Origin: Kiloniellaceae bacterium
Lineage (GTDB): Bacteria; Pseudomonadota; Alphaproteobacteria; Kiloniellales; J153
Assembly: GCA_021776115.1 (NCBI GenBank)
Contig: JAJFGN010000007.1
Span: 62,001 to 126,000 of the forward strand
Direction of reading: 5' to 3'
DNA length: 64,000 nucleotides
Within the stretch, counting starts at the first letter, position 1; every line of letters starts with the position of its first letter. The translations under genes were made by a program, and so were the position numbers. Positions 44,746-53,957 of this stretch are shown in pieces. The notes beneath the pieces were generated by a model. The model was not told the origin of the DNA. It did no database searches and saw only the letters and a list, made by a program, of their open reading frames with translations.

Positions 44746-45443
44746 GCAGCGCCGCACAGTTAACTTTCGATCTAGGTCACCGCCCGGCGCTGGGCCGCGA
44801 GGATTTCCTGGTCGCACCGAGCAACGAGGTAGCGGTCGCCTGGATCGATCGATGGCCGGCGTGGCCGGACCCGGTACTCGCGCTCCATGGCCCCGCCGGT
44901 TGCGGCAAAAGCCATCTGTGCGAGGTGTGGCGCGCGGCCAGCGGGGCGGTACGGATCGACGGCGCCAAGCTGGCCGCTGCCGATCCGCCGGCGCTTTTAG
45001 GCGCGGCAACCGCCTGCGCCCTCGACGATGTCGAGGATGCCCTCGCCGGAAGCGGCGAGAGCGCCGGACGGCTACTTCACCTCTACAATATGCTCGCGGA
45101 GCGCGGTGGCCATATGCTCTTGATCGGCCGGGCCGCACCGGCCCGCTGGCGTGTGGCGTCGCGCGACCTAAAGACCCGCTTGGCCTCGGTGCCGGCGGTC
45201 GCGCTGACCGCACCCGGCGACGCCTTGATCGAGGCAGTTATGATCAAGCTGTTCGCCGACCGGCAGTTGCGCGTTGGGGCCGATGTCGTGCGTTTCTTGA
45301 TGCCGCGCATGGAGCGGTCCTTCACCGCCGCGCGGACCTTGGTCGGCGCACTGGACCGCGCGGCGCTGGCGGGCCGCAGGGAGATCACCGTGCCCCTCGC
45401 GCGCGCCGTCTTGGCGGACCTGGACGGAGCCGACGAAAACTAA
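44742..45443 (+). CDS. hdaA: DnaA regulatory inactivator Hda/HdaA
   Basis: The protein has 233 residues. The N-terminal QLTFDL (residues 6-11) is a beta-clamp binding motif. A DnaA-like AAA+ domain follows (LALHGPAGCGKSHLCEVW; CALDDVE in the Walker B position). HdaA with the DNA-loaded clamp stimulates ATP hydrolysis by DnaA, limiting re-initiation. It has no DNA-binding domain IV, unlike DnaA. It is coupled to the AI-2E gene. Confidence 0.91.
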   Translation: MSSAAQLTFDLGHRPALGREDFLVAPSNEVAVAWIDRWPAWPDPVLALHGPAGCGKSHLCEVWRAASGAVRIDGAKLAAADPPALLGAATACALDDVEDALAGSGESAGRLLHLYNMLAERGGHMLLIGRAAPARWRVASRDLKTRLASVPAVALTAPGDALIEAVMIKLFADRQLRVGADVVRFLMPRMERSFTAARTLVGALDRAALAGRREITVPLARAVLADLDGADEN

Positions 45444-45464
45444 ACGGGGCAGGAGGAGGCGATA

Positions 45465-46244
45465 ATGGATTTGGGTTTAAAGGGCAAAACGGCGCTGGTT
45501 TGCGCGTCCAGCAAGGGATTGGGCCGGGCCTGCGCCCTGGCGCTGGGGCGTGAGGGCGTCGAACTGACAATTGTCGCGCGCACCGCCGAGACGCTGGAGA
45601 CGACGGCCAAGGAGATTGAGCGCGAGACCGGTGTCCGGGTCGTGGCCGTGGCCGCTGATATCACCAGCGCCGCGGGCCGCCAAGCGGCGCTGGCCGCCTG
45701 TCCGGAGCCCGACATCCTGGTCAATAACGCAGGTGGCCCGCCGCCCGGCGATTTTCACGATTGGGAACGCGACGATTGGATCAAGGCGCTCGACGCGAAC
45801 ATGTTGACCCCGATCGAGTTGATCAAGGCAACGGTCGATTCCATGATTGCCAAGCGATTTGGGCGGATCGTCAATATCACCTCCTCGGCGGTCAAGGCGC
45901 CGATCGATATTCTGGGCCTCTCGAACGGCGCGCGCGCCGGCCTGACCGGTTTCGTCGCCGGGATCGCCCGCAAGACGGTGCGCCACAACGTGACCATCAA
46001 CAATCTCTTGCCCGGCCCGTTCGAGACCGACCGTTTGCGCCAAAATATGCAAGTGCAGGCCGACAAGGCGGGCCGGCCGGTCGAGGAGGTCACCAAGGAG
46101 CGCATGGCGGGCAATCCGGCGGGACGCTTCGGCGATCCGGAAGAATTCGGCGCCGCCTGCGCGTATCTCTGCGGCCAAAAGAGCGGCTTTATCACCGGCC
46201 AGAACCTGCTTCTCGACGGCGGCGCTTTTCCGGGCACGCTTTAA
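45465..46244 (+). CDS. Atypical short-chain dehydrogenase/reductase lacking the catalytic Tyr-Lys pair
   Basis: The protein has 259 residues. The cofactor-binding start LKGKTALVCASSKGLGRACA and the NNAGGPPPGDF loop are clear, and the C-terminal ITGQNLLLDGGAFPG is typical of SDRs. The usual YxxxK is read as SNGAR (LGLSNGARAGLTGF), replacing Tyr by Ser and Lys by Arg; the NITSS serine is kept. It may be a binding-only or differently catalysing SDR. It sits between hdaA and the CYTH-CHAD gene. Confidence 0.86.
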   Translation: MDLGLKGKTALVCASSKGLGRACALALGREGVELTIVARTAETLETTAKEIERETGVRVVAVAADITSAAGRQAALAACPEPDILVNNAGGPPPGDFHDWERDDWIKALDANMLTPIELIKATVDSMIAKRFGRIVNITSSAVKAPIDILGLSNGARAGLTGFVAGIARKTVRHNVTINNLLPGPFETDRLRQNMQVQADKAGRPVEEVTKERMAGNPAGRFGDPEEFGAACAYLCGQKSGFITGQNLLLDGGAFPGTL

Positions 46245-46426
46245 GCTGGTGGGCCCAGCCGGCGGCGGCTGTTACAAGTATTTAACAAAACGGTAGCATT
46301 GGCCGGGTCGCGGTGCGTTATCAATGGCCTAGGGAAGGGCGTTCGCCGGTCGGCGCCTCGCAGGGTCAGGGAAGGGTTATCGGGCGATGGCCCTGGAGTA
46401 TATCCGGGGGCATTGTCACTACTGCC

Positions 46427-47986
46427 ATGCACGAAGAGTACGAACTGAAACTGGCGCTATCGCCGGAACAGCTCGAGAAACTCCCGCGCAACCCTTTGCT
46501 GCGCGCCCTGACGCACGACCGTAAGGCGCCCATTCGCCTTTTCAGCACCTATTACGATACGCCCGCCGGTCTCTTGCACAAGCGCGCCATGGCGCTTCGG
46601 GTCCGCCGCGCTGGGCGCACCCGGACCCAAACCCTGAAGGTCAAGGCCAATGGAACCAGCGGTCTACAGCACTTTCAGGAGTACGAATCGCCCTTGCCCG
46701 GCGATGGGCCCGACTTGAACCGCGTCGATTCCCCGCAACTCAAAGCCATGTTCGAGGAAACCGGACTGGCGGCTCAGATCGGCCCGGTCTTCACGACCGA
46801 TTTCGCCCGGCGGAAAATCCGTGTGCGCTTGTCAGACAGTGAGATCGAAGTCGCGCTCGATCGCGGAACGATCCGCTCGGGCGACAACTCCATGCCGATT
46901 TGCGAGGCGGAGCTGGAACTCGTCTCAGGCAATCCCGCGCGCATTTACGAATTGGCCCTGGCCTTGCGGGACAGCGTGGCGTTTCGCCTTGAGTTTCGGA
47001 CCAAGGCCGGACGCGGATACGCGTTGGCCATGAACGCGCCGGCACGGCCGGTCACGGGCGCGAAACCGGCCCTGACTCACGATTTGACGGCAAGCCGGGC
47101 ATGGGCCGCCATCGCCCACGCTTGCCGCGACCAGATTCAAGGCAACGAACCTGCAGTCCTGAACGGCCCCGGTGGCGACCCCGAGGGCGTGCATCAGATG
47201 CGGGTGGGCATTCGCCGCCTGCGCGCCGCAATTCGGACTTTTCAGCCGATCCTCGACGCCGAGTCCGTGGCTTACCTGAAGGCGGAACTGAGTTGGATGC
47301 AGGGCGAATTGGGCCCGGCCCGCGATTGGGACGTCTTCGCGACCGAGACCTTGCCGCCGGTTCAAGCCGCCCTTCCCGACGAAGCCGCTTTCAGCGCCCT
47401 GGTCAGCGCGTCGGAGGCGGCCCGGCGTCAGGCTTATGACCGGGCTCATACGGCGATCGCCGATCCACGTTATGTGCGCCTGCTGCTGCGCCTAAACCTC
47501 TGGTTGCAAGAGGGAACGCTTGTCGCCGGCCGCGGGGAAGACGTGGCACCGGGCGGGACCGAGCCGGTGACGGAATTTGCGGCGCGAGCCCTGCGTCACT
47601 ACGGAAAAAAGCTACGCAAGGCGGGGCGAAACCATACGGTTTTGAGCGCGGAAGAACTTCACGATTTGAGAATCAAGACCAAGAAACTTAGATACGCGAT
47701 CGAGTTTTTCCGGGGCTTGCACTCGGATCGGGCGGTGAAGAAGACCTTGAGTGCCCTGATTGGGGTCCAGGATGCGCTCGGTGCCATGAACGATTCAGTG
47801 ACCTGCCATCGGCTTTTGAAGGACTTGCGCGTGCGCGCCGCGCTGAGCGGCAACTTCGGTAAACCGCTGACCGAACGTGCCCTCGGCCTTGTCGCCGGCT
47901 GGCAGGCCGCCACGCTCGCGCATCGCACCCACAATTTCGCGGACCTTTGGTCGGCCTACCGCAAATCCAAGGTTTTCTGGTCGTAA
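46427..47986 (+). CDS. CYTH-CHAD domain protein (triphosphatase / polyphosphate-binding)
   Basis: The protein has 519 residues. The N-terminal CYTH domain begins HEEYELKLALSPEQL (ExExK-type) and contains STYYDTPAGLLHKRAMALRVRR and the SEIEVALDRG block. The C-terminal CHAD domain has GVHQMRVGIRRLRAAIRTF and ELHDLRIKTKKLRYAIEFFRG, with the conserved His and basic residues thought to bind polyphosphate. CYTH domains hydrolyse inorganic triphosphate. It precedes sixA, ppk and ppx. The ribosome binding site is weak, and the frame is open back to 46313. Confidence 0.92.
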   Translation: MHEEYELKLALSPEQLEKLPRNPLLRALTHDRKAPIRLFSTYYDTPAGLLHKRAMALRVRRAGRTRTQTLKVKANGTSGLQHFQEYESPLPGDGPDLNRVDSPQLKAMFEETGLAAQIGPVFTTDFARRKIRVRLSDSEIEVALDRGTIRSGDNSMPICEAELELVSGNPARIYELALALRDSVAFRLEFRTKAGRGYALAMNAPARPVTGAKPALTHDLTASRAWAAIAHACRDQIQGNEPAVLNGPGGDPEGVHQMRVGIRRLRAAIRTFQPILDAESVAYLKAELSWMQGELGPARDWDVFATETLPPVQAALPDEAAFSALVSASEAARRQAYDRAHTAIADPRYVRLLLRLNLWLQEGTLVAGRGEDVAPGGTEPVTEFAARALRHYGKKLRKAGRNHTVLSAEELHDLRIKTKKLRYAIEFFRGLHSDRAVKKTLSALIGVQDALGAMNDSVTCHRLLKDLRVRAALSGNFGKPLTERALGLVAGWQAATLAHRTHNFADLWSAYRKSKVFWS

Positions 47987-48035
47987 TCGCCTCGGCGCAC
48001 TAGGGTGTGGCGGCGGAGACGACGGGAGGACGCGC

Positions 48036-48335
48036 ATGCTTTTCATGGTGATCGAACGCTTCAAGGACCGTGACGCGCTGGCGGTTTATCGCCGTTTCCG
48101 CGACCAGGGCCGTATGACGCCCGAGGGCCTGTCTTTCGTCGGCAGCTGGGTCGAGGCCAATTGCGACCGCTGTTTTCAGCTCATGGAATGCGAGGACGTC
48201 CGTCTACTGCAGGTCTGGGCGGCGCATTGGCGCGATCTCGTGACCTTTGAGTTCGTCCCCGTGGCGCCGGGCAAGGAAACGGCGGCCGCGCTGGCGCCCT
48301 ATTTGGATTTGGCGCCCGGCGATGCCGGCGCCTAG
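48036..48335 (+). CDS. DUF3303-type small protein
   Basis: The protein has 99 residues, with MLFMVIERFKDRDALAVYRR, FVGSWVEANCDRCFQLMECED and LVTFEFVPV. This resembles the DUF3303/ferredoxin-like small proteins of unknown function. The ATG at 48036 has a very good GGGAGGA site; the upstream open frame to 47877 is inside the CYTH-CHAD gene. Its stop is 4 nt from the convergent sixA. Confidence 0.8.
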   Translation: MLFMVIERFKDRDALAVYRRFRDQGRMTPEGLSFVGSWVEANCDRCFQLMECEDVRLLQVWAAHWRDLVTFEFVPVAPGKETAAALAPYLDLAPGDAGA

Positions 48336-48339
48336 CGTT

Positions 48340-48855
48340 TTATCCGAGGTCTCCCGGCCGCAGAAAATGGGTCAAGCGGCCTTTGCCACGCTCGACATCC
48401 CGCCAGAGCGCGATCTCAAAGGTGAGCACGGCGAGCGCGGCGGTCGGATACTTTTCCGACAAGGTTCGCACAGCACCGGGATCGGATCCCGGTCCGCGCA
48501 ACGCCGCCGCCAGCCATTCCAGGCCCGGGTTGTGGCCGATCATCAGCACAAGGTCGGCCGCCTCGATACTTCGCACCGTATCCAGCAAGACCTGCGGCGC
48601 GGCAAGATAAAGGCCGCGGCGGATCTGCACCTGCGGTTCGCAACCCAGCTCCGGCGCGACCAGATCCCAGGTTTCGCGCGCGCGCCGGGCTTGGGAGCAC
48701 AAGATGAGGTCAGGGCTCAAACCAAGGCCGCGCATGGCGCGGCCGATGCGCGGCGCGGCCTCGATTCCGCGCGGAGCCAGGGGCCGGTCGAAATCGCCCA
48801 GACCGCGGCCGCCCCGATCCGCCTTAGCATGTCGCAGCAAAGCAAGGGTCTTCAT
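48340..48855 (-). CDS. sixA: SixA-type phosphohistidine phosphatase
   Basis: The protein has 171 residues. The catalytic RHG-equivalent motif is LALLRHAKADRGG; LCSQARRARETWDLV and the second histidine in LMIGHNPGLEWLA follow. SixA removes phosphate from histidine in phosphorelay or phosphotransferase proteins. Its placement between a CHAD protein and ppk is a recurring association. It reads opposite to its neighbours. Confidence 0.9.
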   Translation of the reverse strand: MKTLALLRHAKADRGGRGLGDFDRPLAPRGIEAAPRIGRAMRGLGLSPDLILCSQARRARETWDLVAPELGCEPQVQIRRGLYLAAPQVLLDTVRSIEAADLVLMIGHNPGLEWLAAALRGPGSDPGAVRTLSEKYPTAALAVLTFEIALWRDVERGKGRLTHFLRPGDLG

Positions 48856-48996
48856 GGCACATCCGTCGAGAGTTTGCCTAGGGGATTGGCGGGCGCTAAT
48901 TTCGTAACGATATCTTTCTAGGATATCACGTCACCGTGGCAGACGTGCGCACGATTGCGCGCGCAATGGTGGATTTGATCGAAGGAGCGATCGGGC

Positions 48997-51198
48997 ATGG
49001 TTGAATTGGCCGGGCAGCGCGGCAAAAAGGCTGAAACCGAAGTGGACGGCGTTTCGAGCGCGCCGGAGCCGGGTCCGGAGCCGGGTATTGCGACCGACGC
49101 CCCGGAGCGCCTGATCAACCGTGAACTCTCGTGGTTGAAATTCAACGAGCGTGTGCTCGACGAGGCCGCCAACCCCGGTCACCCGATACTCGAGCGAGTC
49201 CGCTTCCTATCGATCTCCTTCAGCAACCTCGACGAATTTTACATGGTGCGTATCGCCGGCCTGAAAGGGCAGGTCGGTGCCGGCGTTAAAGCCCCCAGTC
49301 CCGACGGGCTGACGCCGGAGCAACAACTCAGTGAGATTACCAAGAACGTGACGGTCTTAATGCAGCGTCAGCAAGTTATCTGGCGCGGCTTGCGCGAGGA
49401 ATTATCGGCTAGCGGCGTCGGGGTGCTGCGGACAGAAGACCTGAACGACGACGATCGAGCCTGGCTGGACACTTACTTTAACGACCAGATTTTTCCGGTT
49501 TTGACACCGATCGCGATTTCGGCGGCGCACCCGTTTCCCTTCATCCCGAACGGCGGCTTCTCGATGGCGCTGGAAATGATCAACCCGGACAATCAGGAAA
49601 AGCTTGTGGGATTGATTCCCATGCCGTCGCAGGTAGAGCGCTTTGTCCGCTTGCCCGGGAAGAACGTGCGCTTCATTCGCTTGGAGCAAATTATCCGGCT
49701 TTTTATCGATACTTTGTTTCCTGACATAGAAGTGGCCGGGTTGGGGTTTTTCCGGGTCTTGCGCGACAGCGATATCGAAATCGAGGAAGAGGCCGAAGAC
49801 CTTGTGCGGGTGTTCGAATCGGCCTTGAAACGGCGCCGCCGCGGTATCGTGATCCGTCTGACCATCGATTCGGACATGCCCGAATACCTGCGCGACTTCG
49901 TACGCGAAGAGCTAGACGTCGCGCCCGAGGATATGGTCGAGCTCGACGGCCTACTCGGCTTGTCGGACACCAGCCAACTGATCGTCGGCGACCGGCCGGA
50001 CCTGGTCTTTTCGCCGTATAACGCGCGCTTTCCCGAAAGAGTGCGCGATTTCGGCGGCGATTGCTTCGCGGCGATCCGCACCAAGGACATCATCGTCCAT
50101 CACCCCTACGAAAGCTTCGACGTGGTCGCGCAATTCATCCGCCAGGCCGCGGCCGATCCGGCGGTCGTCGCGATCAAACAAACGCTGTACCGAACCAGTG
50201 AGAATTCGCCGGTGGTCAAGGCCCTCACCGAAGCGGCGGAAGCCGGTAAATCGGTCACGGCGCTGGTCGAACTCAAGGCGCGTTTCGATGAGGAGCGCAA
50301 CATCCGCTGGGCGCGCAATATGGAACGCGCGGGCGTGCACGTCGTATACGGATTCATATCCCTGAAGACGCACGCGAAAGTGTCCCTGGTGGTGCGGCGC
50401 GAGGGCGACGCTTTGCGTTCCTACGTGCATTACGGGACAGGAAACTATCATCCGGTCACGGCCAAGATTTATACCGACCTATCGTTTTTTACCTGCACCC
50501 CCGCCTACTGCCGGGATGCCGCCCGTTTGTTCAACTATATGACCGGTTACGCCAAGCCGAAGCCGATGGAGAAGATCGCGATCGCGCCGCTGACCCTGCG
50601 CGCCCGGCTCTTGACTCTGATCGAGGAGGAAGCCACGCACGCGAAGGCCGGCCGCCCGGCGGCCATTTGGGCGAAGATGAACTCCCTGGTCGATCCGGCG
50701 ATCATCGACGCGCTTTATCGCGCTTCGCGGGCCGGGGTGCCGATCGAACTCGTCGTGCGCGGTATTTGCTGTTTGCGGCCCGGTGTGAAAGGCCTGTCCG
50801 ACAATATTCGCGTTAAGAGCATCGTCGGCCGGTTCTTGGAGCACAGCCGCATTGTCTGTTTCGGGTCGGGCAAAGGCCTGCCCTCGCCGGAAGCCAAGGT
50901 ATTCATCTCTTCGGCGGATTGGATGCCGCGAAACCTGGACCGCAGGGTCGAGGTTCTGCTACCCATCGAGAACCCGACCGTGCATCAGCAGATACTCGAG
51001 CAAATCATGGTCGCCAATTTGAACGACGAGGCTCAAAGCTGGATCCTGGATCCCGATGGGGAATACAGACGCGTTCAGGCTGGCGAAAATGCCTTTAGCG
51101 CCCACACCTTCTTCATGACCAATCCCAGTTTGTCCGGACGGGGCAGCGCCCTGAAGAAGTCGAAGAAGGTGCCGCGGCTGGTTCTTAGAAAGCATTGA
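48997..51198 (+). CDS. ppk: Polyphosphate kinase 1
   Basis: Ppk1 makes inorganic polyphosphate from ATP reversibly. The 733 residues include the N-domain ([18 protein letters not shown]), the head domain, and the C1/C2 catalytic domains with [20 protein letters not shown], the phospho-histidine region [20 protein letters not shown] and [12 protein letters not shown]. The first ~40 residues are a variable extension. It is followed by ppx after 7 nt. Confidence 0.96.
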   Translation: MVELAGQRGKKAETEVDGVSSAPEPGPEPGIATDAPERLINRELSWLKFNERVLDEAANPGHPILERVRFLSISFSNLDEFYMVRIAGLKGQVGAGVKAPSPDGLTPEQQLSEITKNVTVLMQRQQVIWRGLREELSASGVGVLRTEDLNDDDRAWLDTYFNDQIFPVLTPIAISAAHPFPFIPNGGFSMALEMINPDNQEKLVGLIPMPSQVERFVRLPGKNVRFIRLEQIIRLFIDTLFPDIEVAGLGFFRVLRDSDIEIEEEAEDLVRVFESALKRRRRGIVIRLTIDSDMPEYLRDFVREELDVAPEDMVELDGLLGLSDTSQLIVGDRPDLVFSPYNARFPERVRDFGGDCFAAIRTKDIIVHHPYESFDVVAQFIRQAAADPAVVAIKQTLYRTSENSPVVKALTEAAEAGKSVTALVELKARFDEERNIRWARNMERAGVHVVYGFISLKTHAKVSLVVRREGDALRSYVHYGTGNYHPVTAKIYTDLSFFTCTPAYCRDAARLFNYMTGYAKPKPMEKIAIAPLTLRARLLTLIEEEATHAKAGRPAAIWAKMNSLVDPAIIDALYRASRAGVPIELVVRGICCLRPGVKGLSDNIRVKSIVGRFLEHSRIVCFGSGKGLPSPEAKVFISSADWMPRNLDRRVEVLLPIENPTVHQQILEQIMVANLNDEAQSWILDPDGEYRRVQAGENAFSAHTFFMTNPSLSGRGSALKKSKKVPRLVLRKH

Positions 51199-51205
51199 GC
51201 GTCTC

Positions 51206-52720
51206 GTGACTTCGGGCCCGATAGCGCTCCCCGTGTGCGCGCCGGCGCGTCCCGGCACCTTGGCCGTGATCGACATCGGATCCAACTCGATCCGCCTGGT
51301 CGTTTACGATCCCCAGCACCGCGGCGCCGTGACGCTTTTCAACGAGAAGGTCCTTTGCGGCTTGGGGCGCGGCTTGGCCAAGACCGGCAAGCTCAATCCC
51401 GAAGGGGCCGCGCTGGCGCTCGATAACCTGGTCCGCTTCACCCGCCTGGCGCATGCCATGGGCGTTTCCAGGGTCGATCTGCTGGCCACGGCCGCCGTGC
51501 GCGATGCCGAGGACGGTCCCGCGTTCAAGGCGGAAGTCGAAGCCTTGAGCGGCCATCGGGTCCGGGTGCTTAGCGGTCAGGAGGAAGGCCGCCTTTCGGC
51601 GCTGGGAGTCGTCGCGGGATTTCCCGGCGCGCACGGCGTCATGGGCGATTTGGGCGGTGGCAGCCTGGAACTGGTGGAATTGGTCGAGGGCCGGCCCGGG
51701 CGATCCGTCACCCTGCCGCTGGGTCCTTTCAAGTTGATGGACACCTGCGCGGGAAAAGAAGCCGAGATCGCGCGCGAGGTCGATCGGTGCCTGGCGAAGG
51801 TCGATTGGCTGGACCAGTTGCGCGGGACCGGCGACTTCTTCGCGGTCGGCGGCGCGTGGCGCAACCTGGCGCGGATTGGCATGGCGCAACGCGGATACCC
51901 CCTGCGTGTGATCCACGGCTATGTCATGGGGCGCGACGAACTGGTCAAGCTCGCCGCCGTCATCGGCCGTCAGAGTAAGCGGTCGCTCGCGCGAATTGGG
52001 GGTGTGACCAAGGCGCGGCTAGAAATACTACCGACCTCTTCCGTGGTCCTAAGCCGGGTCATACGCGCCCTGAAGTGCGACACGGTGCGGTTCTCGGCCT
52101 TCGGCCTGCGCGAAGGACATGCCTTCGATCTCTTGTCTCCGGGAGAACAGGCACTCGACCCGCTTCTGACGACCTGCATCGAAATCGCCCGGCGGGATGC
52201 ACGCTTCGACCACATAGGCGATCCCTTAGCCGCCTGGACCGACCCCTTGTTCCCCAAGGAGACGCCCGAAGCCCGGCGCTTGCGCCAGGCATCCTGCCTG
52301 CTCTCCGATCTCGCCTGGCGCGAGCATCCCGATTACCGCGCCAAGCAGGCCCTGTTCCGGATCCTGCATTTCCCCTTCATCGGATTGAGCCATGCGGAGC
52401 GCGTGTTCCTGGGTCTGGCGGCGTATTTGCGCTATGGCGGGCGGGCGGAAAGCGCGGACTTCAGGCCGTACCGAAGCTTGCTCTCGGCCGAAGAGGTGCG
52501 CGCCGCCCGCGTCCTGGGCCTGGCGCAGCGCCTCGCCTATCAGCTCTCGGGCGCGACGCGGGAGGTCCTGGCCCAATGCGCTCTGGACTTCGACGACAAG
52601 CGCACACTGCATCTTATTTTGCCCGAGGACGGCACAGTCCCGGCCGGCGAGGCGGTCGAGCGCCGCCTGGTGGCCCTGGCCGAGGCGTTGGAGGCCAAGG
52701 CCTATACCATTGGCGGCTAG
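51206..52720 (+). CDS. ppx: Exopolyphosphatase / guanosine pentaphosphatase
   Basis: Ppx degrades polyphosphate from its ends and may hydrolyse pppGpp. The 504 residues show the ASKHA motifs LAVIDIGSNSIRLVVYD, ATAAVRDAEDG, LSGQEEGRLSALGVV and GDLGGGSLELVEL, with the C-terminal HD-like helical domain. It starts with GTG, 7 nt after ppk, so both are co-expressed. It ends directly against the convergent cupin gene. Confidence 0.95.
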   Translation: MTSGPIALPVCAPARPGTLAVIDIGSNSIRLVVYDPQHRGAVTLFNEKVLCGLGRGLAKTGKLNPEGAALALDNLVRFTRLAHAMGVSRVDLLATAAVRDAEDGPAFKAEVEALSGHRVRVLSGQEEGRLSALGVVAGFPGAHGVMGDLGGGSLELVELVEGRPGRSVTLPLGPFKLMDTCAGKEAEIAREVDRCLAKVDWLDQLRGTGDFFAVGGAWRNLARIGMAQRGYPLRVIHGYVMGRDELVKLAAVIGRQSKRSLARIGGVTKARLEILPTSSVVLSRVIRALKCDTVRFSAFGLREGHAFDLLSPGEQALDPLLTTCIEIARRDARFDHIGDPLAAWTDPLFPKETPEARRLRQASCLLSDLAWREHPDYRAKQALFRILHFPFIGLSHAERVFLGLAAYLRYGGRAESADFRPYRSLLSAEEVRAARVLGLAQRLAYQLSGATREVLAQCALDFDDKRTLHLILPEDGTVPAGEAVERRLVALAEALEAKAYTIGG

Positions 52721-53281
52721 TTAACCCGCTCGGGCGAAAAGAGCGTTGGCTTCCTCGAAGCGGCGCATTGAGCGCTCGGCGTCGAAATCTTGCTCCTCGA
52801 GGGTCTCCGGGTCCCATTCGCTGCGCCCCGGGGCGAAGAAATCGCCGCCATAGATATGGATCGCGCCGGTCAGGCGCGGAATCGGATTGGTCACCGAGTG
52901 GATGATATCGCGCCCGAGCGGCGCGACGTCGCCCCGGCCCAAGGCTTTGGCGCCCGCGGCCTCGATCCGCCCGCCCCGGCTGCCGGGCACACGGCGCCAG
53001 AAAATGTTGTCCTCGCGCCCGCTATAAATCCCAATGACGGCCCAAATATTGTGGTTGTGCGGCAGGAGCGTCATGTACGGCGCCCAAACGATGTTCAAGA
53101 TAGTCAGATCCGGGGTGTGGTGGAGCTTTTGAAGTTCGGCGCGCTTAGGCTCGCCCAAGGCCTTCACCACGGCGGCGGGATCGCTGACCGCCCGCCGCGC
53201 GACTTCCCGCACCGCCTTGGTGCCCGGATCCTCGGCCAGGGCCACCCGGCAATCTTCGGTAAAGCGCTCAACATCGAACAC
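52721..53281 (-). CDS. Cysteine-dioxygenase-like cupin (thiol dioxygenase family)
   Basis: The protein has 186 residues from a GTG with a strong GGGAGGA site. The cupin metal motif is TLLPHNHNIWAVIGIYSGRED, with a later histidine in GRDIIHSVTNP and HIYGG. This fits iron-dependent thiol dioxygenases such as cysteine or 3-mercaptopropionate dioxygenase; which thiol cannot be told. The frame is open to 53353. Confidence 0.8.
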   Translation of the reverse strand: MFDVERFTEDCRVALAEDPGTKAVREVARRAVSDPAAVVKALGEPKRAELQKLHHTPDLTILNIVWAPYMTLLPHNHNIWAVIGIYSGREDNIFWRRVPGSRGGRIEAAGAKALGRGDVAPLGRDIIHSVTNPIPRLTGAIHIYGGDFFAPGRSEWDPETLEEQDFDAERSMRRFEEANALFARAG

Positions 53282-53501
53282 GGCATCGTCCTCCCTCGCG
53301 CGATCATGGAAAGGATCACCTGGAGGGTCAAGGCTTGCGCGGTGCGGCCGCATGACCGACCCCGCCTCAGCAAAGCGCTCTGCCCTGGACTCCCCGCCTA
53401 AGGTTGTGGCGCGTGACAGGTGTGGTCTATCTAGGGATAGGAAGTCTCGAAACCGGGGTACGGCCCCTTAGCGCCATCCTCCGAAGGAGAACGCGCCCCG
53501 C

Positions 53502-53957
53502 ATGCTGCTTGCCTGGTTCATCGCCCTCGCGCTGGTCGTCTTGACGGTCGTGATTCACTACGAATCCTTGCGGCTGTTATCCGGGCATTTGGATGCCCTG
53601 AAGCTCCCCCTGCGGGTGCGGGTGCGTATGATTCTGGTTATGCTGGCTATCTTCTTGACCCATATCGTCGAGGTGCTGATCTTCGCCGTCGGGTTCATGG
53701 TTGCCTCGCGTGGGCTGGGGCTCGGCACGCTGGTCGGCGAGGCGGGGACCTCGTTCCGCGACTTCGTCTACTATTCGATGGTCAGCTATACCTCGCTCGG
53801 CCTGGGCGATATCTTCCCGACCGGCGGCCTGCGCCTGATCACCGGCATCGAGGCGCTGGTCGGTCTCTTGATGATCACCTGGTCGGCCTCCTTCACCTTC
53901 CTTTACATGCAGCGTTTCTGGAAGCTGGGCCGCAAGGGACCGGGCGGCGAGGGCTAA
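53502..53957 (+). CDS. Two-helix potassium channel-like protein
   Basis: The protein has 151 residues. Hydrophobic segments (LLAWFIALALVVLTVVIHY; MILVMLAIFLTHIVEVLIFAVGFM) precede a pore loop with the filter-like SYTSLGLGD and a final helix (ALVGLLMITWSASFTFLYM). The filter differs from the classic TVGYGD, as in many short Ion_trans_2 proteins, so ion selectivity is uncertain. It overlaps the convergent M23 gene by 4 nt. Confidence 0.87.
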   Translation: MLLAWFIALALVVLTVVIHYESLRLLSGHLDALKLPLRVRVRMILVMLAIFLTHIVEVLIFAVGFMVASRGLGLGTLVGEAGTSFRDFVYYSMVSYTSLGLGDIFPTGGLRLITGIEALVGLLMITWSASFTFLYMQRFWKLGRKGPGGEG

